A DNA stretch of 64,000 bases from Vibrio sp. B1FLJ16 (GCF_905175385.1 NZ_HG992749.1:2852001-2916000); one strand, 5' to 3'; positions 18,665-31,417 are shown, numbered from the stretch's first letter. Numbers and translations: made by a program. The notes: generated by a model not told the origin, from the letters alone.

Positions 18665-20614
18665 ATGAGCGAAGCGCACATTTATCCGGTAAAAGAAAAC
18701 ATTAAAACTCATACACATGCGGATAATGACACTTACCTAGCCATGTATCAGCAGTCGGTGACCAATCCAGAAGGCTTCTGGAGCGAGCACGGCAAAATTG
18801 TTGATTGGATCAAACCTTTCACAAAAGTAAAAAGTACCTCTTTCGATACCGGTCACGTCGACATTCGCTGGTTTGAAGACGGCACACTTAACGTGTCAGC
18901 AAACTGTATTGACCGCCATCTGGCAGAACGCGGCGACGACGTAGCAATCATCTGGGAAGGCGATGACCCGGCAGACGACAAAACACTGACTTTTAATCAA
19001 CTGCATAAAGAAGTATGTAAATTCTCTAACGCACTGAAAGATCAAGGCGTACGTAAAGGCGACGTGGTATGTCTTTACATGCCGATGGTTCCTGAAGCCG
19101 CAATCGCAATGCTGGCCTGTACCCGTATCGGTGCCGTTCATACTGTGGTTTTCGGCGGTTTCTCACCTGAAGCACTTTCCGGCCGTATTATCGACTCAGA
19201 CGCGAAAGTGGTCATTACCGCAGATGAGGGCGTTCGTGGTGGCCGCGCGGTTCCATTGAAAAAGAACGTTGATGAAGCACTGACTAACCCGGAAGTAAAA
19301 ACCATCAGCAAAGTGGTTGTGTTAAAACGCACAGGTGGTGACGTTGAGTGGCATGATCACCGTGATGTCTGGTGGCATGAAGCGACTGCAAAAGCCTCTG
19401 ACGTATGTCCTCCGGAAGAGATGAGCGCAGAAGACCCGCTATTCATTCTGTACACTTCCGGCTCAACCGGTAAACCAAAAGGTGTTCTTCACACTACAGG
19501 CGGCTACCTGGTTTACGCGGCAATGACGTTTAAATATGTGTTTGACTACCAGCCTGGTGAAACTTTCTGGTGTACAGCGGATGTGGGCTGGATCACTGGT
19601 CACACTTACCTGATCTACGGCCCGCTTGCTAACGGCGCTAAAACGATTCTGTTCGAAGGTGTGCCTAACTACCCGAGCACAAGCCGCATGAGCGAAGTGG
19701 TTGATAAACATCAGGTCAACATTCTCTACACTGCACCAACCGCGATCCGCGCACTGATGGCGAAAGGTAACGAAGCGGTTGAAGGCACTACTCGTGATAG
19801 CCTGCGTATTATGGGCTCGGTAGGCGAACCAATTAACCCAGAAGCTTGGGAGTGGTACTACAAAACTATCGGTAACGAGAAATCACCAATTGTAGATACC
19901 TGGTGGCAAACGGAAACCGGCGGTATTCTGATCACGCCGCTACCTGGCGCGACAGACCTTAAGCCAGGATCTGCAACTCGTCCTTTCTTCGGTGTTCAGC
20001 CAGCGCTTGTGGACAATATGGGCAACGTGATTGAAGGTGCGACCGAAGGTAATTTGGTCATCCTCGATTCATGGCCGGGTCAGATGCGTACCGTTTATGG
20101 TGATCACGACCGCTTTGAGCAAACCTACTTCTCAACCTTCAAAGGTATGTACTTTACCGGTGACGGCGCTCGCCGTGATGAAGACGGTTACTACTGGATC
20201 ACTGGCCGCGTAGATGACGTACTGAACGTGTCAGGACACCGCATGGGTACTGCTGAAATTGAATCTGCACTGGTCGCGCACCATAAGATTGCTGAAGCAG
20301 CGATTGTGGGTATCCCACACGACATCAAAGGTCAGGCTATTTACGCTTACATCACACTAATTGATGGTGAGTTCCCGTCTGCGGAGCTGCACAAAGAGGT
20401 GAAAGACTGGGTGCGTAAAGAGATTGGTCCTATCGCAACACCAGATGTACTGCACTGGACGGATTCCTTACCTAAGACTCGTTCTGGTAAGATCATGCGT
20501 CGAATTCTGCGTAAGATTGCTACTGGCGATACCAGCAATCTTGGCGACACCTCAACGCTTGCCGATCCAAGCGTAGTAGACAAGCTCATCGCAGAGAAAG
20601 CAGAACTGGTATAA
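18665..20614 (+). CDS. acs: Acetyl-CoA synthetase
   Basis: A full-length 649-residue AMP-forming acetyl-CoA synthetase (E. coli Acs is 652 aa). The P-loop-like motif [12 protein letters not shown] is at about 263-274, [10 protein letters not shown] near 413, and the regulatory [11 protein letters not shown] motif places the acetylatable lysine at 609, as in the enteric enzyme. Acs converts acetate, ATP and CoA to acetyl-CoA, scavenging acetate at low concentration. It is the classical target of the CrbS/CrbR system, whose candidate genes lie upstream. The start is fixed by the AAGGAG ribosome binding site. Confidence 0.97.
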   Translation: MSEAHIYPVKENIKTHTHADNDTYLAMYQQSVTNPEGFWSEHGKIVDWIKPFTKVKSTSFDTGHVDIRWFEDGTLNVSANCIDRHLAERGDDVAIIWEGDDPADDKTLTFNQLHKEVCKFSNALKDQGVRKGDVVCLYMPMVPEAAIAMLACTRIGAVHTVVFGGFSPEALSGRIIDSDAKVVITADEGVRGGRAVPLKKNVDEALTNPEVKTISKVVVLKRTGGDVEWHDHRDVWWHEATAKASDVCPPEEMSAEDPLFILYTSGSTGKPKGVLHTTGGYLVYAAMTFKYVFDYQPGETFWCTADVGWITGHTYLIYGPLANGAKTILFEGVPNYPSTSRMSEVVDKHQVNILYTAPTAIRALMAKGNEAVEGTTRDSLRIMGSVGEPINPEAWEWYYKTIGNEKSPIVDTWWQTETGGILITPLPGATDLKPGSATRPFFGVQPALVDNMGNVIEGATEGNLVILDSWPGQMRTVYGDHDRFEQTYFSTFKGMYFTGDGARRDEDGYYWITGRVDDVLNVSGHRMGTAEIESALVAHHKIAEAAIVGIPHDIKGQAIYAYITLIDGEFPSAELHKEVKDWVRKEIGPIATPDVLHWTDSLPKTRSGKIMRRILRKIATGDTSNLGDTSTLADPSVVDKLIAEKAELV

Positions 20615-20640
20615 ACCTGTCAGACTTTAAATAAAATAAA

Positions 20641-20669
20641 AAAACCGCCATCAGTGATGGCGGTTTTTT
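20641..20669 (+). terminator. Terminator after acs
   Basis: CCGCCATCA and TGATGGCGG form a nearly loop-free stem flanked by an A tract and T7. Confidence 0.9.
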
Positions 20670-20773
20670 ACTTTTGTACACAAATTAAACACACCTCTGA
20701 CATGGTTATTATGTTGTTTTTGTTAACTTGGTTACAGAAACAAAGTGGGTCAAAGGGAGATTAGACCAGTAAA

Positions 20774-20804
20774 TTGCTGCTAATTGCTGTGAATTAGCTA
20801 TAAT
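20774..20804 (+). promoter_or_regulatory. Promoter with inverted repeat before aroQ-accBC
   Basis: A consensus -10 TATAAT is at 20799-20804 and a possible -35 TTGCTG at 20774-20779 (spacing 19). Between them sits a perfect inverted repeat, GCTAATT-N6-AATTAGC, at 20779-20798. Such a position fits a repressor operator. The predicted 5' leader is about 100 nt. The regulator is not identified. Confidence 0.5.
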
Positions 20805-20914
20805 CTTGGTCGTTTTTTCAAATTCAGTACGATTTAAACAAAAAAGTCGTGCTGAAATATCAGATATTTGGGAATATAAACGTTCTACTCACGATAAGGG
20901 AAGATAGCAACATA

Positions 20915-21364
20915 ATGTCTGCAAAGTCACGGATTCTTGTTCTAAACGGACCAAATATCAACCTATTAGGTCTGCGCGAACCGACACACTACGGTAACAG
21001 CACTCTAGCACAAATTGTGGACGCCCTAACGGAGCAAGCCTGCAAAGCAGAGGTGGAACTGGAACATCTACAGTCAAATCGTGAGTACGAACTGATTGAA
21101 GCCATTCATGCCGCTTACGGCAAGATTGACTTCATCATCATCAATCCAGCTGCTTTCACTCATACAAGTGTAGCACTGAGAGATGCATTACTTGGCGTCG
21201 CCATCCCATTTATCGAGGTGCACCTGTCTAACGTGCATGCACGTGAGCCGTTTCGCCATCACTCTTATCTGTCAGATAAAGCAGAAGGTGTGATTTGCGG
21301 TCTGGGTGCACAAGGTTATGAATTCGCTCTGTCTGCTGCAATTAACAAGCTGCAGGCAAAGTAA
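20915..21364 (+). CDS. aroQ: Type II 3-dehydroquinate dehydratase
   Basis: A 149-residue protein when started at ATG 20915, the normal type II length. Motifs [18 protein letters not shown] (catalytic Tyr region), [18 protein letters not shown] and [20 protein letters not shown] (catalytic His) match the family. The enzyme removes water from 3-dehydroquinate in the shikimate pathway. The longer open frame from 20849 is rejected because it exceeds family length and AAGGGAAG lies in front of ATG 20915. It is 60 bp before accB with no terminator, so an aroQ-accB-accC operon is likely, an arrangement common in gamma-proteobacteria. Confidence 0.95.
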   Translation: MSAKSRILVLNGPNINLLGLREPTHYGNSTLAQIVDALTEQACKAEVELEHLQSNREYELIEAIHAAYGKIDFIIINPAAFTHTSVALRDALLGVAIPFIEVHLSNVHAREPFRHHSYLSDKAEGVICGLGAQGYEFALSAAINKLQAK

Positions 21365-21424
21365 CCCTAACACTCTGCAACCCTACCGGGTTGTCTTAAT
21401 CACAAGATAAAAGAGAAAGAAAAG

Positions 21425-21880
21425 ATGGATATTCGTAAAATCAAAAAGCTAATTGAGTTAGTTGAAGAGTCTGGCATTGCTGAGCTAGAAATTTCTGAAG
21501 GTGAAGAGTCAGTACGCATCAGTCGTCACGGCGCTCCGGCTCCGGCTCCAGTTCACTACGCAGCGGCTCCGGCAGCACCTGCTCCAGTGGCAGCTCCGGT
21601 AGCAGAAGCACCAGCAGCTGATGCTCCAGCGGCGGCAGTACCTGCGGGTCACCAAGTTCTTTCTCCAATGGTTGGTACATTCTACCGTTCACCAAGCCCT
21701 GACGCGAAAGCATTCGTAGAAGTCGGCCAGAAAGTTAACGCTGGTGACACACTGTGCATCGTTGAAGCAATGAAGATGATGAACCAAATCGAAGCTGACA
21801 AATCTGGCGTTGTTACAGCAATCTTAGTTGAAGACGGCCACCCAGTTGAATTCGACCAACCTCTAGTTGTAATCGAATAA
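21425..21880 (+). CDS. accB: Biotin carboxyl carrier protein of acetyl-CoA carboxylase
   Basis: A 151-residue BCCP. The N-terminal [23 protein letters not shown] binds the carboxylase partner. An Ala/Pro-rich flexible linker spans about 38-75. The C-terminal biotinyl domain contains VEAMKMMNQ with the biotinylated Lys at 117. It carries the carboxybiotin between AccC and AccDA in the first step of fatty acid synthesis. The accC start follows 14 bp after the stop. The dense repeats of Ala and Pro codons (GCT/GCA/CCG) make the linker locally GC-rich. Confidence 0.97.
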   Translation: MDIRKIKKLIELVEESGIAELEISEGEESVRISRHGAPAPAPVHYAAAPAAPAPVAAPVAEAPAADAPAAAVPAGHQVLSPMVGTFYRSPSPDAKAFVEVGQKVNAGDTLCIVEAMKMMNQIEADKSGVVTAILVEDGHPVEFDQPLVVIE

Positions 21881-21894
21881 GCGAGGCTTGCCTT

Positions 21895-23238
21895 ATGCTA
21901 GACAAAGTTGTCATTGCGAACCGAGGTGAAATTGCACTTCGTATTCTTCGCGCTTGTAAAGAGTTAGGTATTAAGACCGTTGCGGTTCACTCAACAGCAG
22001 ACCGCGATCTTAAGCACGTACTGCTTGCAGATGAAACCGTATGTATCGGTCCTGCCCGTGGTATCGACAGCTACCTGAATATTCCGCGCATCATATCTGC
22101 GGCAGAAGTAACGGGTGCAGTAGCTATCCACCCAGGTTACGGCTTTCTGTCAGAAAACGCAGATTTCGCAGAGCAAGTTGAACGCAGCGGATTCATCTTT
22201 GTTGGCCCTAAAGCGGAAACAATCCGCATCATGGGTGACAAGGTATCTGCTATCACTGCAATGAAGAAAGCTGGCGTTCCATGTGTACCTGGCTCTGACG
22301 GCCCGCTGGATAACGATGAAGACAAGAACAAAGCTCACGCTAAACGCATCGGCTACCCTGTCATCATTAAAGCATCTGGCGGCGGCGGCGGTCGTGGTAT
22401 GCGCGTTGTCCGTGCTGAAAAAGACCTGGTCCAGGCGATTGCTATGACACGCGCAGAAGCAAAAGCAGCATTCAACAACGACATGGTTTACATGGAGAAA
22501 TTCCTGGAAAACCCACGTCACGTTGAAGTTCAGGTTATTGCTGACGGCCAAGGTGGTGCAATTCACCTAGGCGAGCGTGACTGTTCTATGCAGCGTCGTC
22601 ACCAGAAAGTTGTGGAAGAAGCACCAGCTCCGGGCATTACTGAAGAGATGCGTAAGTACATCGGTGAACGTTGTACTCGTGCATGTCTTGAAATTGGTTA
22701 CCGCGGCGCAGGTACATTCGAATTCCTATACGAGAACGGTGAGTTCTACTTCATCGAAATGAACACTCGTATTCAGGTAGAGCACCCGGTAACAGAGATG
22801 GTTACAGGTATCGACCTGATCAAAGAGCAGCTTCGTGTTGCTGCTGGTCAGCCTCTGTCATTCACTCAGGATGACATTAAGATCCGCGGTCATGCTATCG
22901 AATGTCGTATCAACGCTGAAGACCCAGAGCGCTTCCTGCCATCTCCGGGTAAGATTGAGCGCTTACACACGCCAGGTGGTATGGGCGTTCGCTGGGAATC
23001 ACACATCTACACTGGTTACTCAGTACCACCTCATTACGATTCAATGATTGGTAAACTGATTACTTACGGTGAGAACCGTGACGTAGCGATTGCACGTATG
23101 AAAAATGCACTGGGTGAGATGATCATCGAAGGTATCAAAACCAACGTGCCTCTTCAGGTCTCAATCATGAATGATGAGAACTTCCAACACGGCGGTGCGA
23201 ACATTCACTACCTAGAGAAGAAACTAGGCCTGCAATAA
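21895..23238 (+). CDS. accC: Biotin carboxylase subunit of acetyl-CoA carboxylase
   Basis: A 447-residue biotin carboxylase with ATP-grasp fold. Visible signatures are the N-terminal [23 protein letters not shown], the glycine-rich ATP loop [14 protein letters not shown] at about 160, and the catalytic [14 protein letters not shown] at about 288. It carboxylates the biotin on AccB using ATP and bicarbonate. It ends the aroQ-accB-accC operon, with a terminator 19 bp after the stop. Confidence 0.97.
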   Translation: MLDKVVIANRGEIALRILRACKELGIKTVAVHSTADRDLKHVLLADETVCIGPARGIDSYLNIPRIISAAEVTGAVAIHPGYGFLSENADFAEQVERSGFIFVGPKAETIRIMGDKVSAITAMKKAGVPCVPGSDGPLDNDEDKNKAHAKRIGYPVIIKASGGGGGRGMRVVRAEKDLVQAIAMTRAEAKAAFNNDMVYMEKFLENPRHVEVQVIADGQGGAIHLGERDCSMQRRHQKVVEEAPAPGITEEMRKYIGERCTRACLEIGYRGAGTFEFLYENGEFYFIEMNTRIQVEHPVTEMVTGIDLIKEQLRVAAGQPLSFTQDDIKIRGHAIECRINAEDPERFLPSPGKIERLHTPGGMGVRWESHIYTGYSVPPHYDSMIGKLITYGENRDVAIARMKNALGEMIIEGIKTNVPLQVSIMNDENFQHGGANIHYLEKKLGLQ

Positions 23239-23256
23239 GCCTCAGTAGTACTCCTG

Positions 23257-23287
23257 AAAAATGCCCACATTTTGTGGGCATTTTTGT
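23257..23287 (+). terminator. Terminator after accC
   Basis: AAAAATGCCCACA and TGTGGGCATTTTT form a symmetrical stem with a TTT loop and A/T tails, followed by GTTTG. Confidence 0.9.
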
Positions 23288-23403
23288 TTGTATAGCCCTT
23301 CGGCCTCCGACGGATAACAAGCTTATTTGGGTATATACTCAAACAAATCGCTGAGTTCTGTTAAACTCTGCGCCACTTCATTTACTGTAAGAGCAAAAAC
23401 CCC

Positions 23404-24291
23404 ATGCCTTGGATTCAAATCAAACTCAACGCGACCAATGAAAACGCTGAGCAAATCGGCGACATGCTAATGGAAGAGACCGGTGCGCTGTCTGTAACGT
23501 TCCTGGACGCGCAGGATACACCTGTATTCGAGCCTCTCCCTGGTGAAACTCGTTTATGGGGCGATACTGACATTCTGGCACTCTACGATGCAGAAGCCGA
23601 CACTAGCTTCATCATCGACCAGATCAAAGCAAGTAGCATGCTTGCGGACGATTTTGCTTACAAAGTAGAACAGCTGGAAGATAAAGACTGGGAACGCGAG
23701 TGGATGGAAAACTTCCATCCGATGAAATTTGGTGAGCGTCTATGGATTTGTCCAAGCTGGCGTGACATCCCTGAGCCAGACGCAGTAAATGTAATGCTCG
23801 ATCCAGGGCTTGCATTTGGTACAGGTACTCACCCAACGACAGCGCTTTGTCTGGAGTGGCTAGAGGGACTTGATCTGACAGGTAAGACAGTTATCGACTT
23901 TGGCTGTGGCTCTGGCATTCTGGCGATCGCTGCGATCAAACTGGGCGCAGAGAAAGTTATCGGGATCGACATTGATCCTCAAGCGCTACAAGCCTCTCGT
24001 GACAACGCTGAGCGCAACGGCGTCACAGATCAACTTGAGGTTTACTTGCCGCAAAATCAGCCCGAAGGACTGATCGCTGACGTAGTTGTCGCCAACATTC
24101 TTGCGGGTCCACTGCGTGAACTTGCTCCTGTGATTAAAGGTCTGGTTAAACCAAATGGTGACCTTGCTATGTCCGGCGTTTTGGACACTCAGGCAGAAGA
24201 CGTCGCTAACTACTATCGTGACGAGCTTCACATTGATCCAATCACCGAGCAAAACGAGTGGTGTCGCATCTCTGGTCGTAAGCAAGGCTAG
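23404..24291 (+). CDS. prmA: Ribosomal protein L11 methyltransferase
   Basis: A 295-residue SAM-dependent methyltransferase (E. coli PrmA is 293 aa). The N-terminal substrate-recognition domain begins [20 protein letters not shown]. The C-terminal Rossmann domain has [17 protein letters not shown] at about 138 and the SAM loop [14 protein letters not shown] at about 164-177, with the catalytic-loop motif VANILAGPL near 230. It trimethylates ribosomal protein L11 on several amino groups. A palindrome and promoter for dusB-fis lie in the 139 bp that follow, and no terminator separates the genes. Confidence 0.96.
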   Translation: MPWIQIKLNATNENAEQIGDMLMEETGALSVTFLDAQDTPVFEPLPGETRLWGDTDILALYDAEADTSFIIDQIKASSMLADDFAYKVEQLEDKDWEREWMENFHPMKFGERLWICPSWRDIPEPDAVNVMLDPGLAFGTGTHPTTALCLEWLEGLDLTGKTVIDFGCGSGILAIAAIKLGAEKVIGIDIDPQALQASRDNAERNGVTDQLEVYLPQNQPEGLIADVVVANILAGPLRELAPVIKGLVKPNGDLAMSGVLDTQAEDVANYYRDELHIDPITEQNEWCRISGRKQG

Positions 24292-24328
24292 ACAAGGATT
24301 TAAAGGCTAATTGTTTGAAATTCATACA

Positions 24329-24351
24329 ATTTACAAAAACAATTTGTAAAT
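24329..24351. promoter_or_regulatory. AT-rich palindrome upstream of the dusB-fis promoter
   Basis: ATTTACAAA and TTTGTAAAT are perfect 9-bp arms around AACAA. The site is centred about 55 bp before the -10 element at 24390. Fis is known to repress its own operon through several AT-rich sites in the promoter region, so a Fis site is possible, but this palindrome is better formed than the loose Fis consensus. Confidence 0.45.
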
Positions 24352-24366
24352 GCTCAAATATTAGTC

Positions 24367-24395
24367 TTTTCACGCAGTAAAAAAATGCGTAAAAT
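24367..24395 (+). promoter_or_regulatory. dusB-fis promoter with GC-rich discriminator
   Basis: -35 TTTTCA (24367-24372), 17-bp spacer, -10 TAAAAT (24390-24395), then GCGCGCCC. The GC-rich discriminator is the hallmark of stringently controlled promoters, as known for E. coli dusB-fis. The leader would be only about 30 nt. Confidence 0.6.
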
Positions 24396-24430
24396 GCGCG
24401 CCCTTGCTAGTACAGAACTGTGATGACGTT

Positions 24431-25399
24431 TTGAAAATCGGAAACTATCAACTTAAGAACAATCTAATCGTAGCCCCAATGGCTGGTGTAACGGATAGAC
24501 CGTTCCGCGAGTTGTGTCTTCGTTATGGTGCGGGAATGGCGGTCAGTGAAATGATGTCTGCTAACCCAAAACTATGGAAAACGTCGAAGTCGAAACAGCG
24601 CATGGTACATGAAGGCGAATCGGGCGTTCGCTCTGTACAGATTGCCGGTTCCGATCCACAGCTTATGGCGGATGCAGCTCAATTCAGTGTTGAAAACGGT
24701 GCGCAAATCATCGATATCAACATGGGCTGCCCAGCAAAGAAAGTGAATAAAAAGCTGGCGGGCTCTGCACTGCTTCAATACCCGAACATTATCGAAGAGA
24801 TTTTGAAAGCGGTAGTGAATGCGGTTGACGTTCCTGTAACGTTAAAGACCCGGACAGGCTGGGATACAGAAAATAAAAACTGTCTCCAAATCGCTAAATT
24901 AGCCGAAGACTGCGGCATACAAGCTCTTGCACTGCACGGCAGAACTAAAGCATGTATGTACAAAGGTGAGGCCGAATACGACAGCATTAAAGCGGTAAAA
25001 GAGGCGATTTCAATTCCGGTTATCGCGAACGGTGATATCGATAGCCCGGAGAAAGCCAAATTTGTACTGGAGTACACCGGTGCGGACGCTTTAATGATTG
25101 GACGCCCTGCCCAGGGTCGTCCTTGGATTTTCCAGGAAATCCATCACTTTTTGGAAAACGGCACCACAATGGATGAGCTTCCAGCACAGGAAGTGAAAAC
25201 CATTATGCTTGGTCATGTGAATGCTCTGCATGAATTCTATGGAGAGTACCTTGGACCGCGTATCGCGCGTAAGCACGTAGGTTGGTATCTGAAAGAGCAT
25301 GAGCAGGCGAGTGAGTTTCGCCGTACCTTCAACGCTATCGAGGCAGCTCCGCTGCAAATTGAGGCGTTAGAAGGTTATTTTGATAACGTTGCATCATAA
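24431..25399 (+). CDS. dusB: tRNA-dihydrouridine synthase B
   Basis: A 322-residue FMN enzyme that reduces uridines in the tRNA D-loop. The family start [25 protein letters not shown] follows a TTG codon at 24431, so I use that start; the frame runs to TTG 24404 but adds non-conserved residues. The catalytic Cys is at 100 ([12 protein letters not shown]), the same number as in E. coli DusB. The pattern TRTGWD and the C-terminal helical domain are present. It is followed 23 bp later by fis, the well known dusB-fis operon. Confidence 0.95.
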   Translation: MKIGNYQLKNNLIVAPMAGVTDRPFRELCLRYGAGMAVSEMMSANPKLWKTSKSKQRMVHEGESGVRSVQIAGSDPQLMADAAQFSVENGAQIIDINMGCPAKKVNKKLAGSALLQYPNIIEEILKAVVNAVDVPVTLKTRTGWDTENKNCLQIAKLAEDCGIQALALHGRTKACMYKGEAEYDSIKAVKEAISIPVIANGDIDSPEKAKFVLEYTGADALMIGRPAQGRPWIFQEIHHFLENGTTMDELPAQEVKTIMLGHVNALHEFYGEYLGPRIARKHVGWYLKEHEQASEFRRTFNAIEAAPLQIEALEGYFDNVAS

Positions 25400-25422
25400 T
25401 TAAGAGAAGAGCTAGACCGAAT

Positions 25423-25719
25423 ATGTTCGAACAAAATCTGACTTCAGAAGCATTAACAGTAACTACAGTAACGTCACAAGACCAGATTACTCAGAAGCCT
25501 TTACGTGACTCTGTTAAAGCGTCTCTTAAAAACTACCTTGCTCAGCTAAATGGCCAGGAAGTAACAGAACTATATGAATTAGTTCTAGCTGAAGTTGAAC
25601 AGCCATTATTAGATACCATCATGCAGTACACTCGCGGTAACCAGACTCGCGCAGCGACTATGATGGGTATCAACCGCGGTACTCTTCGCAAGAAACTAAA
25701 AAAATACGGCATGAACTAA
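25423..25719 (+). CDS. fis: DNA-binding protein Fis
   Basis: A 98-residue protein of exactly the E. coli length. The N-terminal beta-hairpin arm (about 1-26) acts in recombination and activation. The C-terminal helix-turn-helix spans about 73-94 ([24 protein letters not shown]) and is the most conserved part. Fis bends DNA, activates rRNA promoters in fast growth and represses its own operon. The rrn operons in this window are expected targets. It is co-transcribed with dusB. Confidence 0.97.
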   Translation: MFEQNLTSEALTVTTVTSQDQITQKPLRDSVKASLKNYLAQLNGQEVTELYELVLAEVEQPLLDTIMQYTRGNQTRAATMMGINRGTLRKKLKKYGMN

Positions 25720-25747
25720 GACCGTAATTAAAAGTTATTTAAGAACG

Positions 25748-25777
25748 AGCCGTTACCTTTGGTAGCGGCTTTTCTTT
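25748..25777 (+). terminator. Terminator after fis
   Basis: AGCCGTTACC and GGTAGCGGCT form a 10-bp stem with one T-G wobble, followed by TTTCTTT. Confidence 0.8.
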
Positions 25778-26097
25778 ATCTAATAGCTAATAGCCTTTCT
25801 ATCTAGCCTCTAAGCACTCCATAAGGCTTCCTATTACGTTTACAGAGACAATCTAGAGTCGTATAACTCCTTTCAGTGCGAGAAGATGATACAGGCTGCG
25901 GTATCGACTCGTAGCAAGTAATGCCCTTTCTCATTTTCTAATAAAACAGCATTACTGTTCCTTCGACAGAGACTCCTTTCAAACCAACAACATAACAACA
26001 TTACTGAAACATTAATAATAATGTGATCTTCGTTCAATATTTAGTTGATTCAAATATATATAATCAATAACTTACAAAATTTTAAAGGACTAATCAC
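25778..26097 (+). promoter_or_regulatory. Intergenic region before the PAS-GGDEF gene
   Basis: A 320-bp non-coding stretch, AT-rich towards its right end. It includes ATATATATAATC near 26055, which can serve as a -10 region, and the AAAGGAC ribosome binding site for the GGDEF gene. I see no RNA gene or repeat. Confidence 0.4.
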
Positions 26098-27087
26098 ATG
26101 ATCAATATAAAAGGGGAAGATTGGCATAAAGTCATTTTAGATACCCTACCCGATCATGTATTTATCCTCGATAGTAACGGGCGGTATGTTGAAAGCTTTG
26201 GTGGTACGTACCAGTCGAGTAATTTTAGTGCCAAAAGCTACACTGGCCTGCATTTGTGTGATGTATTTTCACCGGGCAAGGCCGCTGAATTAGTCGCTCA
26301 TATCCATGATGTTATTCGCGATAACGAAACTAAAGTTGTAAAGTACAGCATCGCACTTCAGGATCATTTACTCCTTCCGATCCAAGAACTGGAGGCGCTT
26401 GAGAACCCTGAAGAAACATGGTTCGAAGCCATTATCAAACCCATAGAGCAGTCCGGCGAAGAAAATAAATTAGTGATATGGTCAGTACGTGATATCACCA
26501 GAACTCACCTCTTAGAGCAGCGCTTAAAACTGCTTTCCGAGACTGACGAGCTCACAGGTGTACTTAATCGCAGGGCATTTCTAACTAGTTTCGACACCAG
26601 CATCGACGCTCATACAAAATACTCAAAGATACTATCTTGCCTGATGATCGATATTGATCACTTCAAAGAGATTAATGACCAGGTTGGGCATTTCTCCGGA
26701 GATGAGGTTATAACCCGTATTGCTCAGGTTTGTCAGGATTGTATCGGCGATGAAGATCTCATCGGCAGGTTAGGCGGTGAAGAATTTGCAGTCATCCTGG
26801 AGAACACAAGCGCAATTCAAGCTTATAAAGTGGCCGAGCGCATTCGCCACGCAATACAGCAGACTACATGTTACGTAGATGGTACAGAGATTAATACTAC
26901 AGTAAGTATAGGTGTGGCAGAGTTGAGCCCACAGCGCTCACAAGCCAAAGAGTTACTAGTAGATGCCGATAAAGCTATGTACTACTCAAAAGACTCCGGG
27001 AGAAATCAGGTGACTTTATTCCACGAGAACCTGCCGGATCTAAAACTGTACAGAGCAGGGCATCTAAAAATACGAAGAGTATCATAG
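26098..27087 (+). CDS. PAS-GGDEF diguanylate cyclase
   Basis: A 329-residue soluble protein. The N-terminal PAS domain is at about 10-145 (HVFILDSNGRYVESFGG, VIWSVRDITRTHLLEQRL). The GGDEF domain is at about 155-315, with DELTGVLNRRAFL, MIDIDHFKEINDQVGHFSGD and active-site motif GGEEF at 226-230, so it should make cyclic di-GMP. The inhibitory I-site RxxD before GGEEF is changed to GDED, so product inhibition at that site is not expected. It lies alone, with no EAL gene beside it. The PAS ligand is unknown. Confidence 0.92.
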   Translation: MINIKGEDWHKVILDTLPDHVFILDSNGRYVESFGGTYQSSNFSAKSYTGLHLCDVFSPGKAAELVAHIHDVIRDNETKVVKYSIALQDHLLLPIQELEALENPEETWFEAIIKPIEQSGEENKLVIWSVRDITRTHLLEQRLKLLSETDELTGVLNRRAFLTSFDTSIDAHTKYSKILSCLMIDIDHFKEINDQVGHFSGDEVITRIAQVCQDCIGDEDLIGRLGGEEFAVILENTSAIQAYKVAERIRHAIQQTTCYVDGTEINTTVSIGVAELSPQRSQAKELLVDADKAMYYSKDSGRNQVTLFHENLPDLKLYRAGHLKIRRVS

Positions 27088-27577
27088 AGATTTATAATTC
27101 CAGCCTCTAAGAGCTTCTTTGGCCTTTTAATGCAATAAAGCGAAGCACAACATCAATCCCTTGTCTTAAATCACTCTCCCACTTTAGATAGCGTTCCTTA
27201 GCCCAATCAATAGACATTCAAAAAATTCTGGTCATAGACAAAGACCCTAAGTAACTTCACGCATCACAGTACGATTTTAAAGAATACAACTTGAAAATAC
27301 TCATCAAGATAGACAAGTAGATATTTGATGAGACATGAGGTGGTTTGCTCTTAGATACGTCTTAGCAGTTTTGAATAGGTTTCGGAGTATAACGCTTTAG
27401 AGCCGTTAGCAGAGAAGCTTATCTGTGAGTAATTTGATGATGCCAGAGAAAAGGGCGAGTCACTGATTAATCGGGATCAGAGCATTAAAAAATAGCTATA
27501 TGTACCAGAGCTTAGGATCAGAACACATTTCAGATAAAATCAAGGATATTTCTCCGTTCCCCCCAAACTTCAAACGT
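27088..27577. other. Gene-poor, probably degraded stretch before the rRNA array
   Basis: About 490 bp without a credible gene. A short minus-strand frame at 27107-27217 reads 36 residues (MSIDWAKERYLKWESDLRQG...) that look protein-like. A plus-strand stretch near 27385-27495 reads NALEPLAEKLICE, a stop, then FDDAREKGESLINRDQSI. Both look like remnants of decayed genes. I cannot assign either to a family. No terminator is seen directly after the GGDEF gene. Confidence 0.4.
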
Positions 27578-27607
27578 AAAAAAGCCCGAGTCTTTCGACT
27601 CGGGCTT
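27578..27607 (-). terminator. Terminator of the rRNA array (minus strand)
   Basis: On the minus strand AAGCCCGAGTC and GACTCGGGCTT form an 11-bp stem with a short GAAA-type loop, followed by TTTTAC. It is 9 bp after tRNA-Asp and ends the last rRNA operon. Confidence 0.92.
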
Positions 27608-27615
27608 AGTATAAG

Positions 27616-27692
27616 TGGCGGAGTGGACGGGACTCGAACCCGCGACCCCCGGCGTGACAGGCCGGTATTCTAACCAACTGAACTACCACTCC
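27616..27692 (-). tRNA. tRNA-Asp (GTC)
   Basis: A 77-nt tRNA with encoded CCA. Acceptor stem GGAGTGG/CCACTCC, anticodon loop CTGTCAC giving GTC, T loop GGTTCGAGTCC. It lies after the 5S gene of the third rRNA operon and is probably cut from the same precursor. Confidence 0.97.
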
Positions 27693-27734
27693 GCAGTGGT
27701 ATCACCCGTTATTACAACGAATGTCCATAATTTA

Positions 27735-27854
27735 AAGCCTGGCGATGTCCTACTCTCACATGGGGAAACCCCACACTACCATCGGCGCTGTTTTGTTTCA
27801 CTTCTGAGTTCGGAATGGAATCAGGTGGGTCCAAAACGCTATGGCCGCCAAGCA
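27735..27854 (-). rRNA. rrf: 5S ribosomal RNA, operon 3
   Basis: About 120 nt, from TGCTTGGCGGCC at the 5' end (27854) to CATCGCCAGGC near 27737. The conserved CCGAACTCAGAAGTGAAAC is present. The loop near the 3' half reads GGGGTTTCCCC here and in operon 1, but GGGGCTTCCCC in operon 2. Ends are placed by analogy with E. coli. Confidence 0.95.
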
Positions 27855-27945
27855 AATTCTTTAATCTGGAAAGCTGTTTTTAATTCTCGTTCTTACACAT
27901 TCAATGTTCTTTCATTGAGTCCATCAAAACCCCTTGGGTGTTGTA

Positions 27946-30836
<2,891 letters not shown>

Positions 30837-31157
30837 ATACAACCCGAAGGAGTTTCGAATTGAAGTTAAACAACCAAAGTTGCTGTCTCATTATTTGAAT
30901 GAGCGAGACAGCTTTCGATTTTGCCGGACTCAAATTCCAAGAACACTTGAATGTGTTGTTAGTTGTATTCCGTTAGGAATACTTTGAGAACTTTACAAAT
31001 AATCTTAAAGATTATTTTGTCAGCTTTCCAAATTGTTAAAGAGCTATGTTTCTTCACGAGGAAGTACATTTTCTAAAGACTTTCGGCGTCAAAAATTCCA
31101 ACCAGTATCAATTGCTTGCTCTGGTTTGGACATTATATTCCAAAAATACTTAGAGAA
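30837..31157 (-). promoter_or_regulatory. Spacer and 23S leader of operon 3, with boxA
   Basis: No gene. It contains a boxA-like antitermination signal (minus strand AGCTCTTTAACAAT, 31032-31045), a long hairpin GCTGTCTC/GAGACAGC near 30880-30912 and the stem GTATTCC/GGAATAC near 30966-30982, all likely parts of the 23S processing stalk. The loop of the last stem differs among the three operons. Confidence 0.7.
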
Positions 31158-31233
31158 TGGTGGGCGATACCGGGCTCGAACCAGTGACCCCCTGCTTGTA
31201 AGGCAGGTGCTCTCCCAACTGAGCTAATCGCCC
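31158..31233 (-). tRNA. tRNA-Val (TAC)
   Basis: A 76-nt tRNA with encoded CCA in the 16S-23S spacer of operon 3. Acceptor GGGCGAT/ATCGCCC, anticodon TAC in CTTACAAG, T loop GGTTCGAGCC. Confidence 0.97.
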
Positions 31234-31263
31234 ACATAAGTTTTGATTCTTCGTGGAGAAGAA

Positions 31264-31339
31264 TGGTGGGTCGTGCAGGATTCGAACCTGCGACCAATTG
31301 ATTAAAAGTCAACTGCTCTACCAACTGAGCTAACGACCC
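31264..31339 (-). tRNA. tRNA-Lys (TTT)
   Basis: A 76-nt tRNA with encoded CCA. Acceptor GGGTCGT/ACGACCC, anticodon TTT in GACTTTTAATC, T loop GGTTCGAATCC. As far as I can recall it matches E. coli tRNA-Lys closely or exactly. It sits between tRNA-Glu and tRNA-Val in the spacer. Confidence 0.97.
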
Positions 31340-31341
31340 AA

Positions 31342-31417
31342 TGGTATCCCGTAGGGGAGTCGAACCCCTGTTACCGCCGTGAAAGGGCGGTGTCCTAGGC
31401 CTCTAGACGAACGGGAC
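31342..31417 (-). tRNA. tRNA-Glu (TTC)
   Basis: A 76-nt tRNA with encoded CCA, first of three spacer tRNAs in transcription order. Acceptor GTCCCGT/ACGGGAT, with a G-U first pair, anticodon TTC in CCTTTCACG. Only 2 bp separate it from tRNA-Lys. Confidence 0.96.
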
